A program made the position numbers and the translations under genes. The notes below the pieces were generated by a model. It ran no database searches, was not told the origin of the DNA, and saw nothing but the letters and a program-made list of their open reading frames with translations. Below are positions 34,494 to 43,658 of a stretch of DNA of 64,000 nt, piece by piece (position 1 is the first letter of the stretch; each line of letters opens with the position of its first letter). Source of the DNA: GCA-2683825 sp965662355 (GTDB lineage Bacteria > Planctomycetota > UBA1135 > GCA-002686595); assembly GCA_965662355.1 (NCBI GenBank), contig CBFIHP010000013.1, positions 1-64,000 on the forward strand. The letters run 5' to 3'.

Positions 34494-37400
34494 CTACTGC
34501 AGCCTGAAGCTCATGCCGTCGACGTCTTCCCCGGCGGCAATGCCGAGCGCGCCTAGAACCAGCTCGAGGGAGGCCGTTCCCGAAGTGGCGGCCCCGAGGG
34601 TGCCGGTGAAGCGGCTGATGTCCTCATCCGCGCCCGTGCTGCCGGCGCCGATGTAAGTGCCGACCGTCGAGAACAGGAGCTCGCCGCCAGCGGAGAAGCT
34701 AACCGAGTCGATGTCGTCCGCTCCCGAGCCTGCGAACCCGACATCGCTGCCGTCGAAGAGCGGGGTGAAGCTGCCCGAGGTCGCTGAACCAGCCGTTCCA
34801 CTAAAGGTCGAGATGTCTTCGTCGCGGACGTCGACGCCCGTAGCGATCATCCGTCCGGTCGAGGACACGGCCAGGTCTCCGTTTGCGAACTCGTGAAGGC
34901 CGTCGATGTCCTCGCCGTTCGTTGTCAAACCCACGTCGCTACCGTCGAGATAGAACGTGAACGTCCCGGCCGTGTTGGGGCCCGGGGCTCCGCTGAAGGT
35001 GAACAGAACCACGTCGGAATCGTCGACGAACGTGTCGTTGGGGCCGCCGATCAGACCGGAGACCGAGACGGCCGTATTGAAGGACATCAGGATCGAACCG
35101 TCGCCGCGCACGTGCAAGGCGTTGATGTCGCTACCGCCCATGCCGACGTCCGAACCGTCGAAGTAATGCGACCAGGTTCCGGCCACCGGATCGTAGCTGA
35201 CGACGTCCTCGTCGGCGACGGTGCCGACGCCGGGAACGTTGGTGTTGGACGTGAACGAGACGTACCAGATCGGGTCGCCGCCGGAGTTCACGGAGATGAG
35301 ATCGAGTTTGGTCTCGATCGAAGAACCACCCGGCCCCGTGACGCTCAGGCTGACCGTGTAGGTTCCATCACTCACATAGGTATGCGAGGGATTCTGAAGG
35401 CTGGAGGTGCCACCGTCCCCGAAGGTCCAGCTCCGCGAACTCACCGCACCGCTCGAGAGATCGGTGAAGTTGACGTTCAGCGGCGCCGCACCGGAGAGCG
35501 GAGTCGCGCTGAAGTCGGCCACCGGCGCCGGAGCGGCGACGGTGATGGCCCCCACCTGGGTGGCCGTGTCCGTGCCGCCCGGACCCGTGACCGTCAGAGC
35601 GACGGTGTAGGTGCCGGCCGCCGTGTAGGTGAAGCTCGGGTTCTGCAGGTTGGAGGATCCACCGTCGCCGAAGCTCCAGGACCAGGCCGTGATCGGCCCG
35701 CTCGAGAGATCGGTGAAGTTGACCGTCAAGGGTGCCGTACCCGTCGTGGGCGAAGCGCTGAAGGCCGCGCTCGGCGCCGGAGCGTTGACCGTGATGGTCG
35801 TAGCGGCGGAATCGCTGCCGCCCGGGCCCGTGACCGTCAGCGTCGCCGTATAGCTCCCGGCGCTCGCGTAGGTGTGGCTGGGGTTCTGCAGACTCGACGT
35901 ACCGCCGTCACCGAAAGCCCAAGCGTAGCTGCTGATGGCGCCGCTCGAAGCATCGCTGAAGGCCACCGTCAGCGGAGCCGTGCCCGAGGTCGGGCTGGCC
36001 GAGAAGGCTGCGGTCGGGGCCGGCGGCGTCACCGTGATGTAGTCGGTGCGCGTCCGGGTGTTCGAGCCGCCCGGACCGGTCGCGGTCAAGCTGACCGTGT
36101 AGGTTCCGGAGCTCGCATAGGTGTGGCTCGGGTTCTGGACGATGGAAGTCCCGCCGTCGCCGAAGTTCCACGACCAGCCGAAGACGTTGCCCGTGGTCGC
36201 GTCGCTGAAGGCGACCGTCAAGGGCGCGGTGCCGGAAGTCGGCGTGCCGGTGAAGTCCGCGGTCGGCGCTGAGATCGCCGAAACCGTGATGTAGCCCACC
36301 AGCGTCGAGCTGTCGGAACCGCCCGGGCCGCTGACCGACAGGCTGACCGTGTAGGTGCCGATCGCGCTGTAGACGTGGGTCGGGTTCGTTGCCGAAGACG
36401 TCCCCCCGTCACCGAAGGTCCACGAGCGCGACGTGATGTTGCCGCTCGAGGCGTCGCTGAAGCCCACCGTCAACGGTACCGTTCCGCTCGTCGGCGAACC
36501 GCTGAAGGCGGCCGTCGGCGCCGGTTCGGTGACCGTGATGGTCGTCGAGGCCGAGTCGGAACCACCCGGACCGCTGACCGTCAACGTGGCCGTGTAGGTT
36601 CCCGGCGTGGTGTAGGTGTGGCCGGGGTTCTGTAGGTTCGACGTGCCGCCGTCTCCGAAGGCCCAGGCGTGCGAGGTGATCTCGCCCGTGGAAGCGTCGC
36701 TGAAGGAGACCGAGAGCGGCGCGTCACCGGAGGTCGGGGACGCACCGAAGCCGGCCACGGGAGCTGCGGCGTTGACCGTGATGGTCGTCGAGGCGGAATC
36801 GGAACCGCCGGGACCCGTCACCGTCAGGGTCGCCGTGTAGCTGCCCGAGGTCGCATAGGTGTGGCTCGCATTCATCGCACTCGAGGAACCACCGTCGCCG
36901 AAGGTCCAGGAGTACCCCGTCACGGTGCCGCTGGAAGCGTCGCTGAAGCTGACGGTCAGTGGCGCCGTGCCGGTCGTGGGTATAGCGTTCAACCCGGCCA
37001 CCGGAGCCGGTTCCGTGACCGTGACGACCGTCGACGCGGAATCGCTGCCACCGGGACCGGTGACCGAAAGCGTGGCCGTGTAGGTTCCCGGCGTGCCGTA
37101 GACGTGGCTCGGGTTCGTCGCGGTCGAGGTGCCGCCGTCGCCGAAGGTCCACGAACGCGACGTGATGTTGCCGCTCGAGGCGTCGCTGAAGCTCACCGTC
37201 AGCGGCGCCGTACCCGAAGTCGGCGAAGCCGAGAAGCCGGCGACCGGCGGGGGCTCGACGACCGTGATGCTGGTCGAGGCCGAATCGGAGCCACCGGGAC
37301 CGCTGACCGTCAACGTGGCCACGTAGGCTCCCGGCGTGCTGTAGACGTGGCTCGGGTTCGTCGCCGATGACACGCCACCGTCGCCGAAGGTCCACGAGCG

Positions 37401-40400
37401 CGACGTGACATTGCCGCTCGAGGTGTCGCTGAAGTTGACCGTCAACGGAGCGACGCCCGAGGTCGGCGAGGCGTTGAGGCTCGCGACCGGGGGGGCGTCG
37501 TTGACCGTGATGGTCGTCGAGGCGGAATCGGATCCGCCCGGACCGGTCACGGTCAAGGTCGCGGTGTACGTTCCCGCAGCGCCGTAGAGGTGGCTGGGGT
37601 TCGTCGCCGACGACGTGCCGCCGTCACCGAACGCCCACGAGCGCGAGGTGATGCTGCCCGTCGAGCTGTCGCTAAAGCTGACCGTCAGCGGCTCGACGCC
37701 CGAGGTCGGCGTCGCCGAGAAGCCGGCCACCGGCGCCGGAACAGCACCGCCCAACACGAAGTTGTCCGCGTAGCCGATCGAGGGCTGGACGGAGTCGACC
37801 GCGTTGCCGACCTGTACCGTGACCGTGAACTGTGTCGCCGTGGTCGATCCGGGGAACAGAGTGGTCAACTCGACCGTCACCGGCGCGATGGCCGTCATGG
37901 GGAAACCGTGGCGCGCCGAGGTGTTGGGCGTCGCCGTGAAGGTGTCCGCATAGTAGAGGTTGACCCAGGTCACACCGTCGCTGACGTCCACGCTCATCCA
38001 GTCGTTGAAGCTCGAGTTCGCCGTTTCGTTCCGCAGGAACGCCGCGTCGAAGGAGAGCTCGGACTGGCCGCTGGCGTAGAAGAAGCTCTGCGAGATTCCT
38101 GCGCCGCCGGAGGGCGGCGTACCAGCGCCGCCGGGGTTGGACGGTCCACTGGCATTGTTGGCGCTTTGCGCATCCACCTCGACCCAGTTCGTGCCGTGGG
38201 TCGGCATGCCGCTGTCGCTGGCCGTGCCCGCCGGATTCACGAGGTGACCCGCACCGAAGTCGACGGTCCAGGGCGTCGTCGGCGTCGTTCCGGCCGACTG
38301 GCTCTCGAAGCTGCCGTCGGAAATGCCCGGCGTCGGCGGTGGGATGACCTGGATGTAGTTGGTCTTGGTTTCGGTGTCGGAACCGATCGCGTCGTTGACC
38401 GTCAGCGAAACCGTGTAGCTACCGACCGCCGAGTACGTGTGCGTCGGGTTCTCGAGAGTCGACGTGCCGCCGTCCCCGAAGCTCCAGCTGAAGCTCGTGG
38501 CGGAAACGCTCGAGGAATCGGTGAACGCGACGGTGAGCGGCGCGAGGCCACTGGTCGGCGTTCCCGTGAAGTTTGCAGTCGGAGCAACGGGGCCGCTGGC
38601 GCCGTTGTAGATGACCAGCGCAAAGTCCTGATCGGTGCCGTCGCCGTTGCCCGGGACGCCGTCGCCGGCGATCGAAGCCGCGTCGATGGTCACCGTGAAG
38701 GAGCCGGAGGTTCCGGCCGGGAGGAAGACCGATTCGGTGTTGTTGCGGATGTCGGCCGAGCCGCCGGTCGTCGAGTTGGCGCCGGAAAAGACGTTACCGA
38801 GGAAGGTGCTTCCACCGACGCTGACCTCGAGGTTGAGATCGTTGACCCAGGGAGCGCCCGTGGTCGAACCGGGAGCGTCCGTCCACACCAGGGTGACGCG
38901 GAAGGGCGCGCCGGTGTTGTTGACGTTGCCGCTGACCGAATGGGAGGCTCCGCTGGCGCTGAGGAGCACCGTTTGATCGACGAGGATGCGTGCTTCGCCG
39001 TCGAAGGTACGCCCGAGATCCATGAGGCCCATCCCCTGGCTGTTGCTCGGGAGCGTGTCGTTGGCGCCGACGCCCGTCATGTACTCGCTGGAGTTGGTGA
39101 GCACCGCCTTTGCCATCGCGGGCGAGGGAGCGCCCAGTCCGTCGTTCAGGAAGTCTTGATAGACGAGGGCCGCACCGCCGGCGAGGGCCGGCGTGGAGTG
39201 GCTCGTGCCGCTGGACCAACCGTAAAGCGTCGAGCCCGAGGGCCAGAAGCCGTTGCAAACGCTCGAACCGTTGTAGTTCGATTGCGGAACCCCGGCTTGA
39301 ACGTGGGTACCGGGAGCGACGATCTCGGGTTTCCAGCGACCGTCACCGCCACCGGAGTTGACAGGGCCGCGGCTGGAGAAACCGATGATGTCGCGCAGAT
39401 CGTTGGCCCCGGAGTTGCCGACGGCGCAACCGTCGGTTCCGGTCTGGCGCCAGTTCTCCGAAGCGCCGACGGTGATGATGTTCTTGGCCGTGCCCGGCGT
39501 GGAGACCGTGTTCGAACCCGAGCCGGAGTTCCCAGCGGCGAAGAGGACCAGGAGCTCCTGGTTGCCGCCCGTTCCGCTCTGCGCATCGCGCGTGAGCACG
39601 TCGTATTCCTGGGAGTTCGAGTCGTAGTCCGCAATCGGTGCCCCACCGCTCGTGAAGCCCCAGGAGTTGGTGGAGATTCGCGCTCCGCTCGAATAGGCAC
39701 TCGATTCCCAGCTGCTGGGACTCGATCCAGCGCCGCCGAAGATCGCCGTCGATCCAACGTGCGCCCACGGGGCGATACCGAGGCCGTAGTTGAAACCGTT
39801 GGCGTCTTCCAGCGTCGAACCCGAACCGTTGTTGAAGCCCGCGACGATGTGCGCGTTCAGGAAGCCGTGACCGCCCTGTGCGCCGCCTTGGCCCGTAGGG
39901 TTCAGCACGAAGTCGATGCGCCCGCTGGCGAGGTCGGGGTGACCCGTGAGCGAGGTCGCGTCGTCGACGACGTTGACCGAGAAGCTCGAGAACTGGGAGG
40001 AGTTGAATCCCATCGCGGCCAGCCACGCGAGGTAGCCGGGGGCAGTCGGCGCAGCACCGGAGACGTTGCCGGCGACGATTTGCCCCTGCGCTTCGTCGTT
40101 CGTGACACGGTGTCCGAAGGGTTCGAGTCCGAAGATGCGGGGGTGGGCGCTCAGGGTCTCGAAGAAGACCGGGTGCAACATGGCACGCACGTTGAAGTAC
40201 CGGCCGACCTTGTTGATTTCCAGCATCTCGTCGGCCATCACGGCGATCTCGTCGACGATGGCTCGCACGCCACCGCCGTCGATCACCTGAAGCGTGACGC
40301 GCAGCGCTTCGTTCCGCTGCTCGCGAACGGCGCGGCGCAGGTCCGGATGGACCCGGAAGCCAGGCTCGTAGATACCGACGAATTGCACGTGGTCGTATGA

Positions 40401-41048
40401 GTCGCGCATCTCTTCCAGGGCGTCGACAACATTCGGACGCGCCTGAACGACGAAGGCGTTCATCGGAACGTGGTGAACGAGTTGCACTCCGACGGCCTTC
40501 AGCTCGTCGATCCACTCGTCGCGAACGGGACCTTCGAATTGAACGACATAGAGACTTGCACCGGGATACAGGTGGCGGTCTAGCGGGTCGGATAGACGCT
40601 CCCCGGGACCGAGCTTTGAGAGCGTCGCCTCCGGTTGTTTCGTGTTGAGGATCCAGCCGTTGAAGAGCACGAGGTCTTGCTCATCGCTGAACTCATAGCC
40701 CGCTTGCTCCAGGACCAGGTGCCCGCCGAAGGGACGTTCATCGACGATCAAGAGCGTGCGCCGACCGTAGTCGTAGCTGCGAACCAAGGCGCCGCGACCG
40801 AGCAGCTCTCCCCATGTGTGCGTGTCGTCCGAACGAATCCAGATCTTGTGCAGCGGGCCTTCGCCGAAATGGAGCCGGGGCAAGGCCCCAACCTGAGGAA
40901 GGCGGCTCGTCGTGCCTGCCGAAGGTCGGTCGAGCTGGGGCGGCGAGGAATCCTGACGGGGCTCGAGCGTCCGTAGAGGCGCTCCCGGAGCCGGGCGGAT
41001 CATGGAGGACACGAGAACGGCAAAGAACGGGATCCAACGGCGAAGCAT
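34494..41048 (-). CDS. Giant secreted subtilisin-like protease with eleven PKD domains
   Basis: The gene encodes 2184 residues. A ggaga sequence precedes the ATG and a signal peptide follows. A long N-terminal propeptide-like region (to about 330) precedes an S8 catalytic domain: Asp in NVVDDATSLTGHPDL (about 360), His in GGHGFLNAHIVAGF (about 395), oxyanion Asn in FAAGNSGSG and Ser in SSGTSHSTPALAGG (about 615). A P-domain-like beta sandwich follows, then PKD 1 (about 815-905), a jelly-roll segment (about 910-1095), ten tandem PKD domains (about 1100-1920) and a C-terminal domain with repeated DGSDVG motifs. The PKD domains probably bind polymeric substrate or the cell surface. No sorting signal is evident. 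Confidence 0.92.
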   Translation of the reverse strand: MLRRWIPFFAVLVSSMIRPAPGAPLRTLEPRQDSSPPQLDRPSAGTTSRLPQVGALPRLHFGEGPLHKIWIRSDDTHTWGELLGRGALVRSYDYGRRTLLIVDERPFGGHLVLEQAGYEFSDEQDLVLFNGWILNTKQPEATLSKLGPGERLSDPLDRHLYPGASLYVVQFEGPVRDEWIDELKAVGVQLVHHVPMNAFVVQARPNVVDALEEMRDSYDHVQFVGIYEPGFRVHPDLRRAVREQRNEALRVTLQVIDGGGVRAIVDEIAVMADEMLEINKVGRYFNVRAMLHPVFFETLSAHPRIFGLEPFGHRVTNDEAQGQIVAGNVSGAAPTAPGYLAWLAAMGFNSSQFSSFSVNVVDDATSLTGHPDLASGRIDFVLNPTGQGGAQGGHGFLNAHIVAGFNNGSGSTLEDANGFNYGLGIAPWAHVGSTAIFGGAGSSPSSWESSAYSSGARISTNSWGFTSGGAPIADYDSNSQEYDVLTRDAQSGTGGNQELLVLFAAGNSGSGSNTVSTPGTAKNIITVGASENWRQTGTDGCAVGNSGANDLRDIIGFSSRGPVNSGGGDGRWKPEIVAPGTHVQAGVPQSNYNGSSVCNGFWPSGSTLYGWSSGTSHSTPALAGGAALVYQDFLNDGLGAPSPAMAKAVLTNSSEYMTGVGANDTLPSNSQGMGLMDLGRTFDGEARILVDQTVLLSASGASHSVSGNVNNTGAPFRVTLVWTDAPGSTTGAPWVNDLNLEVSVGGSTFLGNVFSGANSTTGGSADIRNNTESVFLPAGTSGSFTVTIDAASIAGDGVPGNGDGTDQDFALVIYNGASGPVAPTANFTGTPTSGLAPLTVAFTDSSSVSATSFSWSFGDGGTSTLENPTHTYSAVGSYTVSLTVNDAIGSDTETKTNYIQVIPPPTPGISDGSFESQSAGTTPTTPWTVDFGAGHLVNPAGTASDSGMPTHGTNWVEVDAQSANNASGPSNPGGAGTPPSGGAGISQSFFYASGQSELSFDAAFLRNETANSSFNDWMSVDVSDGVTWVNLYYADTFTATPNTSARHGFPMTAIAPVTVELTTLFPGSTTATQFTVTVQVGNAVDSVQPSIGYADNFVLGGAVPAPVAGFSATPTSGVEPLTVSFSDSSTGSITSRSWAFGDGGTSSATNPSHLYGAAGTYTATLTVTGPGGSDSASTTITVNDAPPVASLNASPTSGVAPLTVNFSDTSSGNVTSRSWTFGDGGVSSATNPSHVYSTPGAYVATLTVSGPGGSDSASTSITVVEPPPVAGFSASPTSGTAPLTVSFSDASSGNITSRSWTFGDGGTSTATNPSHVYGTPGTYTATLSVTGPGGSDSASTVVTVTEPAPVAGLNAIPTTGTAPLTVSFSDASSGTVTGYSWTFGDGGSSSAMNASHTYATSGSYTATLTVTGPGGSDSASTTITVNAAAPVAGFGASPTSGDAPLSVSFSDASTGEITSHAWAFGDGGTSNLQNPGHTYTTPGTYTATLTVSGPGGSDSASTTITVTEPAPTAAFSGSPTSGTVPLTVGFSDASSGNITSRSWTFGDGGTSSATNPTHVYSAIGTYTVSLSVSGPGGSDSSTLVGYITVSAISAPTADFTGTPTSGTAPLTVAFSDATTGNVFGWSWNFGDGGTSIVQNPSHTYASSGTYTVSLTATGPGGSNTRTRTDYITVTPPAPTAAFSASPTSGTAPLTVAFSDASSGAISSYAWAFGDGGTSSLQNPSHTYASAGSYTATLTVTGPGGSDSAATTITVNAPAPSAAFSASPTTGTAPLTVNFTDLSSGPITAWSWSFGDGGSSNLQNPSFTYTAAGTYTVALTVTGPGGTDTATQVGAITVAAPAPVADFSATPLSGAAPLNVNFTDLSSGAVSSRSWTFGDGGTSSLQNPSHTYVSDGTYTVSLSVTGPGGSSIETKLDLISVNSGGDPIWYVSFTSNTNVPGVGTVADEDVVSYDPVAGTWSHYFDGSDVGMGGSDINALHVRGDGSILMSFNTAVSVSGLIGGPNDTFVDDSDVVLFTFSGAPGPNTAGTFTFYLDGSDVGLTTNGEDIDGLHEFANGDLAVSSTGRMIATGVDVRDEDISTFSGTAGSATSGSFTPLFDGSDVGFAGSGADDIDSVSFSAGGELLFSTVGTYIGAGSTGADEDISRFTGTLGAATSGTASLELVLGALGIAAGEDVDGMSFRLQ
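35280..37740. repeat. Ten tandem PKD-coding units of about 246 bp
   Basis: Units encode the pattern PTSGTAPLTVSFSDASSG ... SWTFGDGG ... TYTATLTVTGPGGSDSAST. Central units (about 36500-37600) are closest to each other, which suggests recent unequal exchange. The two outer units at each side are more diverged. Confidence 0.85.
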
Positions 41049-41466
41049 GCTTGCTCTCCGAATAGATTGCCTGGGGGGGCGGGGGGGGGGATGGGGGGGC
41101 GGCTCGGCCGGCGAGCCACCAACACGTTAGGGCCGAGAGGGGAATGTCGCCAGGTCTCTTCGGAATGTAATTCTTGGATCCCTGGGAGCGTATTCCCTGC
41201 CCGAACTCGCGAGCAACTCCGGACGTCTTTGGCGCTTGTGAAGGTGCCCGCAAACGTCTTCCGGGGGTCGGATCGAGACCGAGGACCACTGCATCTCCCT
41301 ACGCATACCGGACTTCCGTGCGCCGGACGGGCTCCAAGAATCCCTGGACCGGTACCCCCCCCTGGGGCCTGACAAGGAGGTTCCGGACGCAAAACCCGAG
41401 AAAGGCGTAACGATCCGTGCGCCCAAGGAACCGAGACGGAACGGCAACCCCTATTCCCGAACGCCC
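41049..41466. other. Gene-free interval with a poly-G tract
   Basis: The 418 bases between two divergent genes hold both promoters. Near 41071-41098 there are three runs of seven to twelve G. No reading frame in the interval looks like protein, and no known element is recognised. Confidence 0.5.
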
Positions 41467-43059
41467 ATGAAGCTCATTTCCCTTGCTCTCGCTCTGGCCA
41501 CGGCCTCTTCCATCGCCCTCTCCCCTACCCACTCGGCTCAGTCAGGGTCCCCATCGGTTCCCTCCATAGCCGGAGAGTGGGTCCTCTTCCTTGCGGATCA
41601 GCATGTCAACCATGTGGAAACTCTCTACTCCATGCGGCCGGGGGTGGACGCTCAACCCATTCAGCTGAGCCATGATTCCCATGGCAAAGTCATCCGCAGC
41701 CAGCTGATGCCGGATGGCAGACGGGTTATCTATCTGGCGAGGGAGCAGCCCTCGAGTGCGTCGAACGATGTCTACATCATACCGGTCGATGGCAGCGCAC
41801 CGGGGAGAAGGTTGAACGACGTCGGCGCGACTGTCGCGGAGTTCGGATTGAGCCCAAGAGGAGATTTCTTGATCTACTCCACGGATTCTTCGCTCTTTCG
41901 GGTGAACCTCGCCGGTGACGACACACCCACTCTTCTGCTGCAATCCACGGGTGTTCCGCTCGTTTCGAAACTGCGGGTTTCTCCGGATGGCCTGCGCGTG
42001 CTCTACGTCGGTGAGGAGAGCTACGGCTCTCACCTCTACAGCGTCGCGCTGGAGGGAACAGCCTCCCCAATGCGCCTGAGCCCCGACTATCCCCAGAGCA
42101 TGAGACCTGAAATCCTCAGCTTGGACATCTCTCCCGACAGTCAGCGCGTCATCTTCAAGACGATCACTGCCGTGGGGTATCACGAGATCATCTATCTCTA
42201 TGCTCTGTACTCTGCCGCGATCGACCAGCCTGGTGCGTTCGAGTTCTATTCGGAAGTCGAGATCTACTCCACCGACTACGACATCAGCGCGGACTCCAGT
42301 CGACTCGTTTACAAAATCGGCAATGCTGTTTGGAACGCGAGTATCGATGGACAGGGAGCGCACATTCGCCTGGATGGTGCGGGAGAGAACATTCTCTACG
42401 ACGTTCACCTCCTGAAAGATGGGACCATGATTTATCAGGGAGGGGTCAGTGGCGACTTCATCCTGCGTCGAACGGCCATCGACAATCCCATGCCCGTGGA
42501 TCTCTCTCTGCCCGGAGGTTTCATTCGAGACGTCCTGTTGACCACCGACGAGAGCCGGGCCGTTTTTGTCGGCAAGGTGGATCATGGCAGCCCTTACGAA
42601 CTGTTCAGCGTACCGGTCGACGGAAGCACACTTCCCATTCGACTCAACAGTCCCCTTCCGCCCGGAGGCAGCGTCGAACGGTGTTCGATCTCGGCAGATG
42701 GTCGCTATGTCATTGGGTTGGAAAGCTCCAACGATGGCTTCAACGATGCTTACGACCTGCGCTTCGTACCGATCGACGGCAGCCTACCCTCGACAGCGAT
42801 CACGGGGCCCATCCTCGGAGGCGTTAGGGAGTTCATGCTCACCAGGAGCGGGGCTTTCGCCTTCTACTCGCACAATGACAACGGCATCGGAAACTACGAT
42901 GCCTACCTGGCTCCAGCGGTAGGCGGACAAGCTCCGCAACTTCTGACTCCGGACTCGACAATTTCGACCCTACCGGTCGGGCTGCATACCTGGAAGGCCC
43001 TCGGTCGAATCGAAGACATCGCCAGCCCCAGCGGCAATGCTGGTACTCGTGTTGAGTAA
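41467..43059 (+). CDS. Secreted TolB-like beta-propeller protein
   Basis: The gene encodes 530 residues. The signal peptide is MKLISLALALATASSIALSP. Repeated units of the kind LSPDGRRVIYLAR, VSPDGLRVLYVGEESYGS, ISPDSQRVIFKTI and ISADGRYVIGLESSNDG with PVDGSAPGRRLN are WD40-like/TolB blades. They form one or two propellers in the periplasm, probably for protein or ligand binding. The last 30 residues (STLPVGLHTWKALGRIEDIA) do not fit the repeat, and debris of an integrase gene starts 22 bases after the stop, so the natural C-terminus may have been replaced. Confidence 0.75.
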   Translation: MKLISLALALATASSIALSPTHSAQSGSPSVPSIAGEWVLFLADQHVNHVETLYSMRPGVDAQPIQLSHDSHGKVIRSQLMPDGRRVIYLAREQPSSASNDVYIIPVDGSAPGRRLNDVGATVAEFGLSPRGDFLIYSTDSSLFRVNLAGDDTPTLLLQSTGVPLVSKLRVSPDGLRVLYVGEESYGSHLYSVALEGTASPMRLSPDYPQSMRPEILSLDISPDSQRVIFKTITAVGYHEIIYLYALYSAAIDQPGAFEFYSEVEIYSTDYDISADSSRLVYKIGNAVWNASIDGQGAHIRLDGAGENILYDVHLLKDGTMIYQGGVSGDFILRRTAIDNPMPVDLSLPGGFIRDVLLTTDESRAVFVGKVDHGSPYELFSVPVDGSTLPIRLNSPLPPGGSVERCSISADGRYVIGLESSNDGFNDAYDLRFVPIDGSLPSTAITGPILGGVREFMLTRSGAFAFYSHNDNGIGNYDAYLAPAVGGQAPQLLTPDSTISTLPVGLHTWKALGRIEDIASPSGNAGTRVE

Positions 43060-43081
43060 CGTCCACTCGTAGACGGTATCC

Positions 43082-43158
43082 AGGCGCTTGCCCTTCACCT
43101 GCTCCTTTAGTGCGCGGTTCTCCTCGATGAGGTAGTCGAGGATCTCGCCCTGGCGCAT
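43082..43158 (-). pseudogene. Integrase-type transposase, N-terminal remnant
   Basis: The minus-strand frame begins MRQGEILDYLIEENRALKEQ and continues VKGKRLDT. This helix is the usual start of the integrase-core transposases whose C-terminal pieces are at 8210-8573 and 53640-53770. The frame then runs into unrelated sequence. Confidence 0.65.
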
Positions 43159-43409
43159 GGAGTTAGCAGCCCAAGAACGGCGACGAGGGAGAAGACGGCT
43201 GTAGCAAGCATTTTGGGGGTCGGCATTGTTCTATCTCCAAGGGGTTGGGAGTAGGAAAGGGCGAGGCCTTGTTAGCGCTTGGAAAGCAGCGGCCCAGCCA
43301 TGCCTGCACGTGCTCTACTCGCGTTGCTGGAAGGGACACCCAAAGAGAAAAAACTTGGGGGCCTCGTCCGGACTGCGGCCCGTCTTGTCCTTATATCCGG
43401 CCGGCACGG

Positions 43410-43551
43410 GGCATTGGTGCACGATGGCGTCACCGAACCAGGTTTGTCGCCACAACACTCAGTAGCCGTTATCGGTGGCCGGGAGTGTGCGGCGACAAAC
43501 CTGGTTCGGTAACGCGCTCCGGCTCGCTACGATTCATGCACCAACACCGGA
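43410..43551. mobile_element. MITE with the long palindrome nested inside
   Basis: The outer ends are gcattggtgcacgat at the left (43411) and attcatgcaccaacacc at the right (43532-43548). Between them lies a complete 87-bp palindrome (43428-43514), the same family as 33476-33561. Either the palindrome inserted into a MITE or the two form one composite unit. The remaining stretch 43159-43409 and 43552-43658 shows no gene. Confidence 0.8.
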
Positions 43552-43658
43552 TTCGAGGAACCCCAGGGGTCGGATCAGCGTCGAAGGGCCGGTTTATTTC
43601 TTTTGGAATCTGTGCCATTCATGGCACTTTGACTGTTTCTTGAAACCAGGAGGAAACG

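Noticed and set aside
34893..36272. A plus-strand open frame of 459 codons with repeated RARDRQ-like segments
   Set aside because: The apparent repeat is only the antisense image of the PKD-coding units.
35280..37740. Regular repeats that could be taken for a CRISPR array
   Set aside because: The unit is about 246 bases and protein-coding with PKD motifs. There are no short repeats with unique spacers and no cas genes.
37590..40400. A plus-strand open frame of 936 codons opposite the giant subtilisin gene
   Set aside because: Its product is an Arg/Val/Gly-rich string with no domain. It exists because high-GC coding DNA leaves the antisense frame open. The minus-strand frame has a signal peptide, a complete S8 triad and PKD domains.
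41071..41098. G-runs as a G-quadruplex or phase-variation tract
   Set aside because: Runs of seven to twelve G could be such a tract, but they lie in a gap between divergent genes with no mapped promoter. Homopolymer length is also often wrong in assemblies.
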